DNA of 64,000 nt from Gynuella sp. (GTDB lineage Bacteria; Pseudomonadota; Gammaproteobacteria; Pseudomonadales; Natronospirillaceae). Below, piece by piece: positions 18,451 to 28,800 of this stretch. The notes below the pieces were generated by a model. It ran no database searches. It had not been told where the DNA came from and saw nothing but the letters and a program-made list of their open reading frames with translations. The translations under genes and the position numbers were made by a program. Position 1 is the stretch's first letter, and every line of letters begins with the position of its first letter. The DNA lies in contig JANQHX010000093.1 of NCBI GenBank assembly GCA_028282465.1, positions 48,743-112,742 of the forward strand. The letters run 5' to 3'.

Positions 18451-20115
18451 CTAAAACAGCCTCATCATGGGTAGATCTAAGCTTAAGAAAAAGAAATATC
18501 TGGTTTGATAATCTTCCGAGTCATCATAACTTTGGCCGCCTTGAATCCCAAGGCCAGCATTGATTGGTTGACTAGGCAATCCATAAGATAGGGTTAATGA
18601 AGGGCTGACAATGTGCTTGAGTTGATAGTCTTCTTCTTGGTCTTGCAGTTGTAAGCTGATGGGGTAAGCGAAGTCAAAAGGTGACAGCATAACTGAGATA
18701 GCACTTTTGCCATGTCCGGCGCTGTACTCAATACCCACCGGGATAAAGAGATTTCCTGCGGGCTCATCGCTATCAGAATCGTCTTGACTGTTTTCTGTTG
18801 TGCTAACCATGACCCCAAAGTAAGAACTAATGAATACTCGCTGACCTTTCTTGCGCTTTTCGCCAAAACTAACAGGCGGCATTGTGTATTGTTCGAGTAT
18901 ATTTTTTACATCGGATTTGTCACTGGAGTCAGCAATTGATGTAAAAAAGGTTATGTACTTGGACAGGCTGGTGTAACTAGCCTCGGTGACAGTTCCAGAA
19001 GAGTTTAACAATTCCAAGGCCAAATAAGCTTGATCGGTGAGAGAGCGATCATGTTCTAGAACCTCTATAAAAATGCTATTTACCTTAGAGTACTTTTGTT
19101 CAAAATCAGGATTGTCGGTACTAAGTTCGGAAAGCTGGTTGGATATAAAGGTTTTAACATATTGTTCATCTATAGACTCATCTGTATCTAACTTTTCGAG
19201 CAGCAGAGTTAAATCCGCTCTGGTTGAGCTTGAATTGGGAATGCTAGCGTAAAAAAGCTCCAGCATTTTTAACTTATTTTCAAGCTCAGAATCAATTCTA
19301 TTGAATGTGTTTAGCGCGTCCCTGACATTACTGATAATTAAAAGAATTGAATCTAATTGCGATGTGATATTTGTTAACAAGTTAGTTAGTGCTTGGTCAT
19401 CACCGGTCAGTAGTTTTTTGCAATCCTTACTGCTAATCGAGAGAACCTTGCAGATATCGCCGTCAGATATTTCTGACTTAATCCTAAGATTTCCACCATA
19501 ATTTTTAAAATGCGTTGACCACTTTTCAATGCTGTCATTTTTTGTGATTAGATTTTTTAGGCTTGATCTTAGTGTGTTAGCTTGGACTGTGCTCAACTCA
19601 CATCCATCTAGGTTTTTGATGCTACTGTCAAAGTTCTCTAAAAAAGTTTCGATTTCAAACGTAAATCCATTGATTTGATTTTTAAGATTTTCATTCCAGG
19701 ATAAATCTATGTAATCAATAGAGTAAGACTGACCCTCATATTCATACTCAAGAAATTGTGTAGTAAGTATAAAATTATTTCTAAAGCTGGAAATGGCTCG
19801 CTGTGATTCAGATAAAAAGGTCTTATAAAGAAGTAATTCTAAATCGTCACGTACACTTTGTTCCCAGTATCCCTTTGAAGTGAATAAGTTCTGCAGACTT
19901 AAATTGTTGATCCGTTGATGAGTATTTTGAAAGTAGCATTGAAAGTTCTCATCCTTTTTTAGTTTTCGTTCAAATGAAGCGACTAAATTTGCATTGGCTC
20001 TTTCAACTAGAAACTCTGAAAAGCCACCAATAATTTCATCTGTGGTCGCTGAAAAAGACAGGCTTGAATACAGGGTAAAGGAAACAGCGAATGCGATTTT
20101 TCTTAGAAGGCTCAT
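18451..20115 (-). CDS. Secreted protein of unknown function, helical front and beta-rich end
   Basis: The 554-residue protein has a signal peptide (MSLLRKIAFAVSFTLYSSLSFSA). Residues about 25-420 are predicted mainly helical, with many Glu, Lys, Ser and Leu and two Cys pairs (FQCYF; GDICKV and SKDCKK). The last 120 residues change character: RVFISSYFGVMVS, NLFIPVGIEYSAGH, SAISVMLSPFDFAYPISLQL, SPSLTLSYGL and a final Phe. Alternating hydrophobic strands and a terminal Phe suggest a small outer-membrane-type beta sheet or surface-anchored end. I do not recognise the family. It lies upstream of the small secreted paralogues on the same strand and may belong with them. Confidence 0.65.
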   Translation of the reverse strand: MSLLRKIAFAVSFTLYSSLSFSATTDEIIGGFSEFLVERANANLVASFERKLKKDENFQCYFQNTHQRINNLSLQNLFTSKGYWEQSVRDDLELLLYKTFLSESQRAISSFRNNFILTTQFLEYEYEGQSYSIDYIDLSWNENLKNQINGFTFEIETFLENFDSSIKNLDGCELSTVQANTLRSSLKNLITKNDSIEKWSTHFKNYGGNLRIKSEISDGDICKVLSISSKDCKKLLTGDDQALTNLLTNITSQLDSILLIISNVRDALNTFNRIDSELENKLKMLELFYASIPNSSSTRADLTLLLEKLDTDESIDEQYVKTFISNQLSELSTDNPDFEQKYSKVNSIFIEVLEHDRSLTDQAYLALELLNSSGTVTEASYTSLSKYITFFTSIADSSDKSDVKNILEQYTMPPVSFGEKRKKGQRVFISSYFGVMVSTTENSQDDSDSDEPAGNLFIPVGIEYSAGHGKSAISVMLSPFDFAYPISLQLQDQEEDYQLKHIVSPSLTLSYGLPSQPINAGLGIQGGQSYDDSEDYQTRYFFFLSLDLPMMRLF

Positions 20116-20283
20116 GTTGATCTCCTTTCATGACATGACCTATTGACAATAAATTGGTATGAGAGCTCTAAATGTTAGACGTTGTCAATGGCAAAAGCTG
20201 ATACTTATCTATATTAGTTTTGGGTAATTCTATTGGTGTTGTAATCAAAATCTAAAGCAGTTGAAGACAGAGATTGTTTGAAT

Positions 20284-20305
20284 AAGGCCTGAGTGATCAG
20301 GCCTT
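20284..20305 (-). terminator. Probable terminator after the metallophosphoesterase gene
   Basis: A perfect 9-bp stem (AAGGCCTGA at 20284-20292, TCAGGCCTT at 20297-20305) has a 4-base loop and lies 17 bases past the stop codon. The minus-strand sequence after it is TTATT, a weak T-tract. Confidence 0.65.
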
Positions 20306-20321
20306 TTGGGAATATAACTGT

Positions 20322-22322
20322 TTATTCAAACAGCTCTTTTCTAAAGTAAGGTGCTGGGCGCTGGTCCATGACTTCAAATGTTTTGGTCATTTTGTATCTC
20401 TTACCAAATCGATCCTTGGTCGAAACTTTTAGGGTATGAATTCCAGGCTCTAAATCCTCAGGCATATCTATGGTCCAGATATGGGTAGAGGATTGAGTGA
20501 GCATCCAGGTGTCTAAAGGCTGTGGGTCTGCAGTTCCAAACTTGGAGCCCTTAAATAATTCAAAACCTTGAGTGCGTTCATTTCCAGATTCACTCTTCGT
20601 CGCGTAGCGGTAAACATAAAGTTGCTTCTTCAGTGCGAAAGGATCAAGAGCTAGGGTTTTGCCTTCTCCTTGCCCTTGCTGAACATTCTGTGCAAAGACT
20701 GCTTCACGGTCGTCAATCTTAACTGAGACTATGGATTCCTGACTGCCATTCCACACATTCACTACTAATTGAGTCCCACCCAAAAGGTCAGCAGTGGTTA
20801 GAATAGATGTGTCCGGCAGGTCAGCAATACTGACGGGAGGTGTTTCGGAACGCGAAGTTGGATCAGTATTTTTCCACTCCATCATGGTGTCAAACCAAGA
20901 AATAAATGTTGGCGACAGAAAATCCATAGACATCTGTTCAGTTTTAGACTTGTTTGCAGCTTTAAAGGTACTGGTAAATTCATTACCAAAGAATTCGAGA
21001 ATTAGATAACCCCGTGGTGCGCCAAGCCTTTGAATGGACATGGGTAAGTTGTACTCGTCTAAATCGCCAGACCACCAAGAACCTGAGCTAGCACCCGTCA
21101 CGATTTGTGGGAACGGAGTTGCGCCCAAACCTAATGACTCTTGCCAGCCTTCATAGTATTCACCAGGTAGGAAGTTTTCTAATGTATGGGTATGGCCGGT
21201 TAGAGAAACAGCGGGGCGATCACCGATCAGATCATATAACCATTGAGCATTGTCTGTTTGGTGCTTGGTGGCGTACATGTCGGTGAAAGTTACGATAGGG
21301 ATGTGAAGATTTAAAACGATTAGTTTGTGTTCTGGCACATTGGCTAGGTCATTCGCCAACCACTCCATTTGTGCCTCGTCGATGACGCCATTGTATGTCG
21401 GGCGATTCTCGGGGTCATTACAGAAATCATGTTTGCCATCAACATTGTCTAGCTCAGGCGTGCATGGATAACGAACATTGTCTAGTACAACAAAGTGTAC
21501 TTCACCAATATCAAATGAATAATAGGTAGGGCCGAACTCACGCTTAAAAGTGTCGAAGCTGTTAGCATCGGACTTAGCATCAAAATCTAAATCGTGGTTG
21601 CCAGGTACAAAATATACTGGCACTTTCGCCGCACTGAGTATCTTTTTAAAGCGAGGATAAAGGCCTAGGTCATCACCCATTACGTCCCCTTCAATAATTA
21701 AAAACTCTAGGTCTTTACGTGCCGCGAGTTCATTAGCGAGGGAATCGCGAACATACCCAACTTCATTATTTGAGTAAGGTTGAGTGTCACCGGAAACCGC
21801 AATTTTGAAATTGTTTTTATATCTGTCTCTAACTAATGGAAAATTGATGGCTTCAGGCTGTGGGCCAGTGGCAGGCAAACCACCGAAACGAAGATCTGGA
21901 GAGCCGTAAGGCATATGGTGATAAGAAAACTGAGGGATGTTGTCTTCATCCACCGGTAATTTCCATCCAGCCGGCTTAGTAATAAATACTGTGAAATCCT
22001 GAAGGCCTCGGCTAGCTGCAGGCAGCCTGTACTGACCTCGGTGGTTAGTTTTTACTACATCAAAGCCATTTGACACCATTACATTAGGGAGTCCTGGTTC
22101 AAAAAAATCATGTATTCCATCTCGATTAAAATCGTAAAACACAACACCGCTAACATAATCTTTTGTGATGACTTGATCTGACGAGTGGATAACTTCGACT
22201 TCTGCGTAATATGGACGCTTATAAAAGTTTGAATACTTAAAATAATACTCATTAGTCGCAAATGCTTGTGATCCTGTAATCAGGATAAAACAAGTGACAA
22301 ATAACGCCTTAACACTGTTCAT
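20322..22322 (-). CDS. Secreted calcineurin-like metallophosphoesterase
   Basis: The 666-residue protein has a signal peptide (cleavage near AFA). An SdrD B-like or metallophosphatase N-terminal beta domain follows (VSGVVFYDFNRDGIHDFFEPGLPNV, with a calcium-type acidic stretch). The catalytic domain has SGDTQPYS, EGDVMGDD, PGNHDLD (about 240) and TGHTHT (about 374), the dimetal ligands of the superfamily. The C-terminal region beyond 470 resembles the MetallophosC beta domain. It probably hydrolyses a phosphoester outside the cytoplasm, and the substrate is unknown. Divergent from it is the PPIase/HupE pair, an association I believe recurs in marine bacteria. Confidence 0.88.
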   Translation of the reverse strand: MNSVKALFVTCFILITGSQAFATNEYYFKYSNFYKRPYYAEVEVIHSSDQVITKDYVSGVVFYDFNRDGIHDFFEPGLPNVMVSNGFDVVKTNHRGQYRLPAASRGLQDFTVFITKPAGWKLPVDEDNIPQFSYHHMPYGSPDLRFGGLPATGPQPEAINFPLVRDRYKNNFKIAVSGDTQPYSNNEVGYVRDSLANELAARKDLEFLIIEGDVMGDDLGLYPRFKKILSAAKVPVYFVPGNHDLDFDAKSDANSFDTFKREFGPTYYSFDIGEVHFVVLDNVRYPCTPELDNVDGKHDFCNDPENRPTYNGVIDEAQMEWLANDLANVPEHKLIVLNLHIPIVTFTDMYATKHQTDNAQWLYDLIGDRPAVSLTGHTHTLENFLPGEYYEGWQESLGLGATPFPQIVTGASSGSWWSGDLDEYNLPMSIQRLGAPRGYLILEFFGNEFTSTFKAANKSKTEQMSMDFLSPTFISWFDTMMEWKNTDPTSRSETPPVSIADLPDTSILTTADLLGGTQLVVNVWNGSQESIVSVKIDDREAVFAQNVQQGQGEGKTLALDPFALKKQLYVYRYATKSESGNERTQGFELFKGSKFGTADPQPLDTWMLTQSSTHIWTIDMPEDLEPGIHTLKVSTKDRFGKRYKMTKTFEVMDQRPAPYFRKELFE

Positions 22323-22588
22323 GCTGCTTCCTTAAATAATTTTAAAAAGGCTGCTCAAACTTAAGCAGGGTGAAGGTAAAAGGTATGGCGGTTAAATGTC
22401 GAATAAGAAACTGTTCTCTAACAGTTTGGTGATAAAAATATGGAGCTTTCATTAAATAGGGGTTGGTTCACATTTTGGTTTTTCTAATTTTTATTAATAT
22501 TCAAAGAGTCATATTAGATTCAATTACTATTCGCTTGTTATTCATTTTTTCGACATATCTAGTAAATATTTTTGAAGGTAAAAACCAA

Positions 22589-23398
22589 GTGATTAATATT
22601 ATGAACGCTAATTTAATTGACTCCTTAGTTGGGTTTATAAAAGAGCCTTTATTTCATTTTTTAATTGTCTCTTTAATAATTTATGCTGGATTATCGCAAC
22701 AACAGCAAAGTATTGAGATAACGTTAGATGAAGAAACTGTAAGCCAGTTTTTAGAGAAATTTTCAGAAAGATCAGGTAGGCAACCTACTGCCATAGAAGT
22801 AGCAAACTTTAAGGAACACTGGATTACTGAGGAGGCTCTTTATCTTAAAGGTTTGGAGCTAGAGTTAGATCAGCATGATTCTCAAATTCGGCAGCTAATA
22901 GTTAATAAAATGTATAAATTAATTCAGGATACTATTGTTCTGAATGATCCAGAAGACCAGGAGTTGAGAGCTTTTTACCTAGATTATGGTGATCAGTATA
23001 AAAGTCCTGATCAATTTAGCTTTGGTTTAGTGCGCCTTGATAATATCGAAGACCCAGAGGAAGTTCTCAGCAAACTGAATCATGCTGAAAACCAATTCCC
23101 TGTTAGATGGTTTCAAAATAAAAACGAAGCCTATGTTCAAGCTGCATTATCTTCAGTTTTATTTGAACAGATTCAGTCCAATTCCTTAAATCCTGGTTGG
23201 TTTTATGTTCGAGATGATGATCAGTACTGGTTCTTAAAAGTGACTGATTATGTACCCTCTGAAATACCCAGGTTTGAAGAAATTGAGGCAAGGGTAGCTG
23301 GTGATTGGAAAAGACTTATGCGACAGAATGAGATGAAAAAGCAGTTAGAAGTCATAGTTAATGAATTTAATACTGATGAAACTGGACTAAATATATGA
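22589..23398 (+). CDS. Membrane-anchored parvulin-type peptidyl-prolyl isomerase-like protein
   Basis: The frame is open from 22463, but GAAGG at 22574-22578 lies ten bases before GTG 22589, and family members start near FIKEPLFHFLIVSLIIYAG, so GTG 22589 (or ATG 22601) is preferred. That gives about 269 residues. After one membrane segment, the chain has SurA/PpiC-like helices (TAIEVANFKEHWITEEALY) and a region from YKSPDQFSFGLVRLD to WFLKVTDYVPSEIP at the place of the parvulin core. It is divergent, so isomerase activity may be lost. It overlaps the HupE/UreJ-like gene by four bases (ATGA), so the two are translationally coupled. Probable role: chaperone for the partner or its exported client. 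Confidence 0.7.
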   Translation: MINIMNANLIDSLVGFIKEPLFHFLIVSLIIYAGLSQQQQSIEITLDEETVSQFLEKFSERSGRQPTAIEVANFKEHWITEEALYLKGLELELDQHDSQIRQLIVNKMYKLIQDTIVLNDPEDQELRAFYLDYGDQYKSPDQFSFGLVRLDNIEDPEEVLSKLNHAENQFPVRWFQNKNEAYVQAALSSVLFEQIQSNSLNPGWFYVRDDDQYWFLKVTDYVPSEIPRFEEIEARVAGDWKRLMRQNEMKKQLEVIVNEFNTDETGLNI

Positions 23399-24336
23399 AT
23401 TCGCCGCTTTATTGGGTCATGGTTTTATTTTTCACCTGCATGGGTTTCACAAGACCGAGTTTTGCTCACACAACGGAGTTTTCAATACTGACTATAAAAG
23501 AAATAACCTCTCAGCAGTATCTTGTGAAGTGGAAGCCTTCTCCACGTTACAACGACCTTGGGGAGCGATTCAAGCCGGTATTTAATGTCCAATGTAATTA
23601 TCAGCCTCCTAAATTAACTTGTGGTGAAAGTACCTATGCACCCTTAACATTTGATGGGTTGCCAGATCGACACCAAGTGATGGTAAGACTAGAACAGATT
23701 AGTGGCGAAAGCAGTTACCACTTGACTCAAGGAATTGCAGGGGCAAGTAGTGAGCCTATGGATGAGATTTCGTCACTGATAAATTATTTATTCATCGGCG
23801 TTGAACATATTGTATTTGGATTTGACCATTTGCTGTTTGTGCTGACTTTGCTGTTTTTAGTCGGATTCAGCTCAAAACTGATTTGGTGTATCACGGGCTT
23901 TACCATCAGCCACAGTGTTTCCCTTGTGTTGTCTGCATTCGGTTGGGTAACTGTGTCAATTACACCCATAGAAATCATCATTGCGCTATCAATTGTGTTA
24001 ATGGCTAGAGAAGCGTTGTCAAAGAAAACTACCTTTACTCATCGCTACCCTTGGCTTGTCGCATTGCTCTTTGGCCTGATTCATGGTTTAGGGTTTGCCA
24101 GTGCATTATCGGAAATAGGCTTGCCAAAGGGACAAGAAATAATTGCGTTAATTGGATTTAACCTCGGAGTAGAAGTTGGTCAGCTAGTTATACTTTTTTT
24201 AGCCTATACCCTATTTAAATCATCAGCCTGGATAAGTTGGATTCATCAGAATTTTGCTAGGATTAAAACTTCGATGATTTATTCTTGTGGTATTGCTGGC
24301 ACAGTCTGGGCCATTCAACGGTTCGCCGGTGCTTAG
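23395..24336 (+). CDS. HupE/UreJ-family membrane protein
   Basis: The 313-residue protein has a signal peptide (ending near SFAH), an exported N-terminal domain of about 110 residues, then six to seven membrane helices. The HupE/UreJ_2 motifs are GVEHIVFGFDHLLFVLTLL, TGFTISHSVSL and FGLIHGLGFASALSEIG, with the His and Asp residues typical of nickel or metal permease-like proteins. No hydrogenase or urease genes are nearby, so a role in nickel uptake is not supported by context. It is coupled to the PPIase-like gene, and both are divergent from the metallophosphoesterase. Confidence 0.85.
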   Translation: MNSPLYWVMVLFFTCMGFTRPSFAHTTEFSILTIKEITSQQYLVKWKPSPRYNDLGERFKPVFNVQCNYQPPKLTCGESTYAPLTFDGLPDRHQVMVRLEQISGESSYHLTQGIAGASSEPMDEISSLINYLFIGVEHIVFGFDHLLFVLTLLFLVGFSSKLIWCITGFTISHSVSLVLSAFGWVTVSITPIEIIIALSIVLMAREALSKKTTFTHRYPWLVALLFGLIHGLGFASALSEIGLPKGQEIIALIGFNLGVEVGQLVILFLAYTLFKSSAWISWIHQNFARIKTSMIYSCGIAGTVWAIQRFAGA

Positions 24337-24387
24337 AATTGGTTAAATTGGATGTTGAAAAGAAGTAACAGCTGATAGAGGAAATGA

Positions 24388-24420
24388 AAAGGTGCCTTTA
24401 AGTTATAGGCACCTTTTTTT
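24388..24420. terminator. Bidirectional intrinsic terminator
   Basis: A 10-bp stem AAAGGTGCCT (24388-24397) / AGGCACCTTT (24407-24416) is followed by T on the plus strand and preceded by A. It lies between the convergent HupE-like and phytase-like genes. Confidence 0.88.
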
Positions 24421-24464
24421 GAAATAATTAGTTTGAAATGTTTGCTTCGAAAAGCTAGAAGGCT

Positions 24465-25730
24465 TTAAATTTTATTTAATTTTTTATCCAAGCTAATCAC
24501 ATACAATCTGTTGCTGTCGATAGAACCATCAACTGGCAACTTTTTCTGGATCACTTCACCATCTTTTACGGAAACGGCAAAGTCGTCGTCATTCAGAATA
24601 GCGATTGATTTTTTATTGCGAATCCAAATGCCTTCTAGTTTGTCGTGTGGATAGTTAATGTCGGCCAGCACATCAGCAACTAACGTTTTTTCTACAGGCT
24701 GGATATTGGCTGCGGCGACTTCTTCCCAGCTATTTTGCTCTAGTGTTTTATTGTTCAACATCATGCCAAACTCAGAATCGAAATCACCAGATACATCAGT
24801 TGCACCTTTCAAAGTGATTTTATAAAGGCGCTTGTATTTTGCCTTATCGCCATAGAAGCCTCCATCACGCTCTATCACCAGAAATTCATTCTTGGAAATT
24901 GCTGCAATTTCTGAGTTTGAAAGATTGTTGGCTTCTTGACGGTATAAGAACTGTTGTGTGTCGCCGGTTTTAATGTCGAAAGTCACAATGCGAGTAAGTG
25001 ACTTGTTGGTGATTTCTTTCTTCGAAGGGTTAAACATGGTGGACTGCATAATACCCACCAAGGTTTTACCATCGGGAGTGATCGCCAAGCCTTCCATGCC
25101 GCGGTTTGCTCGACGGTTTGCAAATACTGCTGGGAGTTTACGTTCGCCTGTGCCGGTACCAAAAGGATTGATGCGCTCAAGTTCAATACCGTTCGCGTCA
25201 TAGTGAACAATGTGTGGGCCGTATTCATCACTCACCCAGAATGTACCATCTTTTAAAGCAACCAAACCTTCAGAATCCAGTCCATAAGGATCAGTGTTGA
25301 GCATCTTACCTGAGTTGTCGTACGGAACCTCTCCGGTAGAACCCATTCCTTTAGGGTTCGGCAAACCTGTGATTAGATTACCCTTGTTGTCTTTTAATAG
25401 AATTTCTCTAACCACTTCAATCTGACCATCTTTGGTTAATTTAAATTCTGAAATCCGTGGTGTGTACTCGGGCATTGGGAATTTTTTACCCTTGCCTTCA
25501 GGTCCGGTGTAGTTGGCATTTGGGCCGCGGTCAGTCAGGGCGTAAAAGTGATTCGACTTCTTAGGGTGACCAGTCATGGCAGAGCCATAGCCACCATTTC
25601 GAATTTCGGTGCCGTTTTCTAATTCAGTTAATACGCTAAATGGCAAATCGCTGGATTCAGTTTCATCAGCTTGCACTGCTATCGCTGATAAGGTCATGAC
25701 AAGCGATGCTGTGATTATTCTAATTTTCAT
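24465..25730 (-). CDS. Secreted esterase-like phytase family protein
   Basis: The 421-residue protein has a signal peptide (AVQA) and the beta-propeller pattern of the family named esterase-like activity of phytase: YALTDRGPNANY, DSEGLVALKDGTFWVSDEYGPHIVHYD, RGMEGLAITPDGKTLVGIMQS, EFLVIERDGGFYG and LEGIWIRNKKSIAILNDDDF. Acidic residues in these loops could bind calcium. The natural substrate is uncertain; phosphoesters are suggested only by the family name. It stands alone, divergent from the first LacI-GGDEF-EAL gene. A GC-rich hairpin (25745-25761) sits just upstream of its ribosome site AAGGAAAG. Confidence 0.85.
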   Translation of the reverse strand: MKIRIITASLVMTLSAIAVQADETESSDLPFSVLTELENGTEIRNGGYGSAMTGHPKKSNHFYALTDRGPNANYTGPEGKGKKFPMPEYTPRISEFKLTKDGQIEVVREILLKDNKGNLITGLPNPKGMGSTGEVPYDNSGKMLNTDPYGLDSEGLVALKDGTFWVSDEYGPHIVHYDANGIELERINPFGTGTGERKLPAVFANRRANRGMEGLAITPDGKTLVGIMQSTMFNPSKKEITNKSLTRIVTFDIKTGDTQQFLYRQEANNLSNSEIAAISKNEFLVIERDGGFYGDKAKYKRLYKITLKGATDVSGDFDSEFGMMLNNKTLEQNSWEEVAAANIQPVEKTLVADVLADINYPHDKLEGIWIRNKKSIAILNDDDFAVSVKDGEVIQKKLPVDGSIDSNRLYVISLDKKLNKI

Positions 25731-25744
25731 GTTCTTTCCTTAGG

Positions 25745-25800
25745 GCGGGTTTAAATCCCGCGCATTTTGAACAACCACTGTGACAGGCCTGTGACCGGCC
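25745..25800. promoter_or_regulatory. Hairpin and tandem direct repeats between divergent genes
   Basis: The perfect inverted repeat GCGGGTTTAAATCCCGC (25745-25761) lies directly upstream of the ribosome site of the phytase-like gene. Next to it are two 11-bp direct repeats with one mismatch, TGTGACAGGCC (25779-25789) and TGTGACCGGCC (25790-25800). They could form an operator shared by the phytase-like gene and the divergent signalling gene. The protein that would bind is unknown. Confidence 0.4.
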
Positions 25801-25878
25801 AAATTTCGTGTTCTGGTGAGCAAAACCTCACAAATTAACTACAGTGAAATATAAACATCTGTTCTGGGCAGTAGAGAA

Positions 25879-28800
25879 TTGGGTATCAATAATGGTCGCA
25901 CCACCATAGGGGTGTTTATCCCTTATTTAAGTGGTTTTTACATGAGTGGCGTGGCCGAGGAATTAAGGGTTCAGTGCCAAAAAAGGGATCTCGATCTGGT
26001 TTTAATTATGACCAGTGGTTTTGGATCCTATAATTTGCCTCTGGCTCTCGATTACATTGATGCAGCTTATATAGTGCTAAATTCTGTCTCTTCCGTCTTT
26101 GTTCAAAAATTAATCGAGTCTGATATTCCTGTCGTTTCTACCGTTGAAGATTTTTTTCCCTTGCCGGTAGAAAGGGTCGTCAGTGATCAAAGCGATGGCA
26201 TTCACCAAGCCTTTGAGCATCTGACATCCTTAGGCCATAAAAAAATAGGGTTTGCCGGAGTATTAGCGGTTCCTGATTTTCGCGCCAGATATAACGCCTT
26301 GTTGGATTGTTACCGGCAGAAGGGATGGGATTTTGATGAAAATTGGTTAATACGGGTCAATGAATCTTCTTTGTCTGGAGGTATTGATGCCGCTACTGAA
26401 TTTCTAAAAAGAGACAACAGGCCCACGGCCATTATCTGCGGTTCGGATTTACTCTGTTTGGGTTTCGAAGAAACTGCCAATGCATCTGGAATATCTGTGC
26501 CTGATGATCTTGCTTTAGTGGGTGTCGATAATACTCAAATGGCGAGCAACCATAGAGTTGGCATTACCAGTGTGGACCAGGGTTTGGACGAGATGGTGTC
26601 CCATGCGCTGGATCGCCTTCAAGCTAGATTGTTTGGTGACGCTTACCGAGAAGAGACGGAAATACTCGAACAACAATTGGTGGTTAGACAAAGCTGTGGT
26701 TCCAAGCATGCGCTGGATTTTCCAGCTCGACCGAATTATTTGCATTCAGCCCATGTGATGCAGGATCACAATGAAATCGCTATTGCGTTTGGTGCAATGA
26801 ACCATAACTGGTTATTAGATGTTTCTCGACTGTGGGGCCCCTTTCTAAAATGGAGTTGCATGGGAGTCTGGAAAAAGCCAGAGATTGGCAATAGTCAGAA
26901 GGAGGAAGCAGAGCTAAGCCATATTTCCATTACTAATTTACTATCGGAAGAACACACTCAGAGTGTTTTAGCGCCGTTAGCTGGATCTAGTTTCGATGCC
27001 AGAAGTTTTCCACCCAAAGACATTGCCCAATTGCCGGTGCCGTCTCCTACTTTTATTACCTTGATTCCGGTATCCCATGACGATGTGCAATGGGGCGTGT
27101 TGTCGGTGGTTGATGAACTTAGAGACGATATGGATCAAGCCAGATACGGCATGTTCAACTATTACCTGTTGCTCATGGCTATTTTTATGCAGCGAAATGC
27201 TCTGGCCGATTCCATGATGGAACGAGAGAAGAGCGCGCGGAAATTGGCAGACAGCCTGGAAATTCTAAGTAACTCATCCAACGACGGCATTTGGATCTGG
27301 AATATGGAAACCAATGTCACTGAGTGGAATGTCAGATTGCTTGAAATGCTGGGTTTTAATTCCGAGGAAGATCAGCAAGCTTATCGTCACATGTCGTTGT
27401 TAGAAAGAGCGCACCCCCAGGATCAAAACCATGTGCGTGAGCTGATTCGTTCCCACATCACTGATTTCTCAGTTTTCAAAGCGAAATTCAGGATTAAAAG
27501 CAAAGATGGAAATTACATATGGGTAGAAGCCAGTGGCGAGGCGATTCGGGAGCCCAATGGTCACATTGCACGCTTTGTAGGTGCGTTAACGGATATTACC
27601 GAGCGGCAACAACGCACCAAACAGATTGAGTTTATGGCTCAACACGACCCATTAACTGGGTTGCCTAACCGGGGTTTGTTGCTGGAAAAACTGAATGACC
27701 ACATCAGGGACTTCTCAGATCAACCGCTCGCGGTACTTTCACTTAATATCAATCGCTTTAAGCGAGTCAACGATAGCTATGGTCATCAAGTGGGTGATGT
27801 TCTTCTAAACTATATCGGCCGCAAGATAACCAGTGTACTAAGAAAGTCTGACGTGCTGTCTAGATTCAGTGGTGATGAATTTGTATTGATCTGCAAAGTG
27901 GAGAGCAATGACCAAGTCAATTCGGTATGTCGTCGAATCCTGAATACCATCAATGGCTCATTTAAACATGGCGACATTGAGTTTGATGTTTCTGCTTGCT
28001 TGGGTGCAACGGTATTTCCAGACTATGGGCAGTTGCCCGATCAACTGTTAAAGCAGGCAGATTTGGCAATGCAGAGAGCCAAATCTCAGCTGGCTCAACA
28101 TGCGGTGATGTATCAGTCTGGTATGGAAGTCGATAGCAAAAATCAAATGGCTATGGAAAGCCAGCTGCGTAAAGCTATTTCTAACGACGAATTGTTTGTA
28201 CAGCTCCAGCCGCTGATCAGCACGACTGATGAAAGCTTAGTGGGCGCTGAAGTGCTATGCCGCTGGCAATCTAAAAAGTTTGGCTTGGTTCCTCCTGGCA
28301 TCTTTATTGGTCTGGCAGAAGAAATCGGCTTTATCAGTTCTATTGGCGACTGGGTACTCACCACAGTGCTAGAGAAACTCAAAGACTGGCATAGCCGAGG
28401 CCATCATCAGGTGAAGTTGTCTTTAAACGTATCCGCTAGCCAACTGCATCAGCAGAATTTTGCGAACAACCTGTGTCAGTTGGTTCAGTATTATCAAATT
28501 CCCCCATCTTGTCTGAATATCGAAGTCACGGAATCTGCAGCCATTACCGACATAGAACATGCCTGTGAACAACTAAATCAAATTCAACAAGCAGGTATTC
28601 GGATTTCGCTGGACGACTTTGGTACGGGTTATTCTTCCTTAAGATTGCTAAACGATTTGCCTTTGGATTGGGTGAAAATTGATCGGTCTTTCGTTAAAGA
28701 TTTAACCTCTGAAGACCTGCACTCAGGGATGATTAAATCAGTTACTCAAATGTGCCACTCCATGGGTTACAAAGTCGTTGCTGAAGGTGTAGAAGAAGAA

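Noticed and set aside
18216..18563. 115-codon plus-strand ORF
   Set aside because: It overlaps the end of the 554-residue gene on the other strand and has no signal peptide, domain or good ribosome site.
22463..22588. Upstream extension of the PPIase-like gene from ATG 22463
   Set aside because: It would add a second hydrophobic stretch not typical of the family. GAAGG before GTG 22589 gives a normal start.
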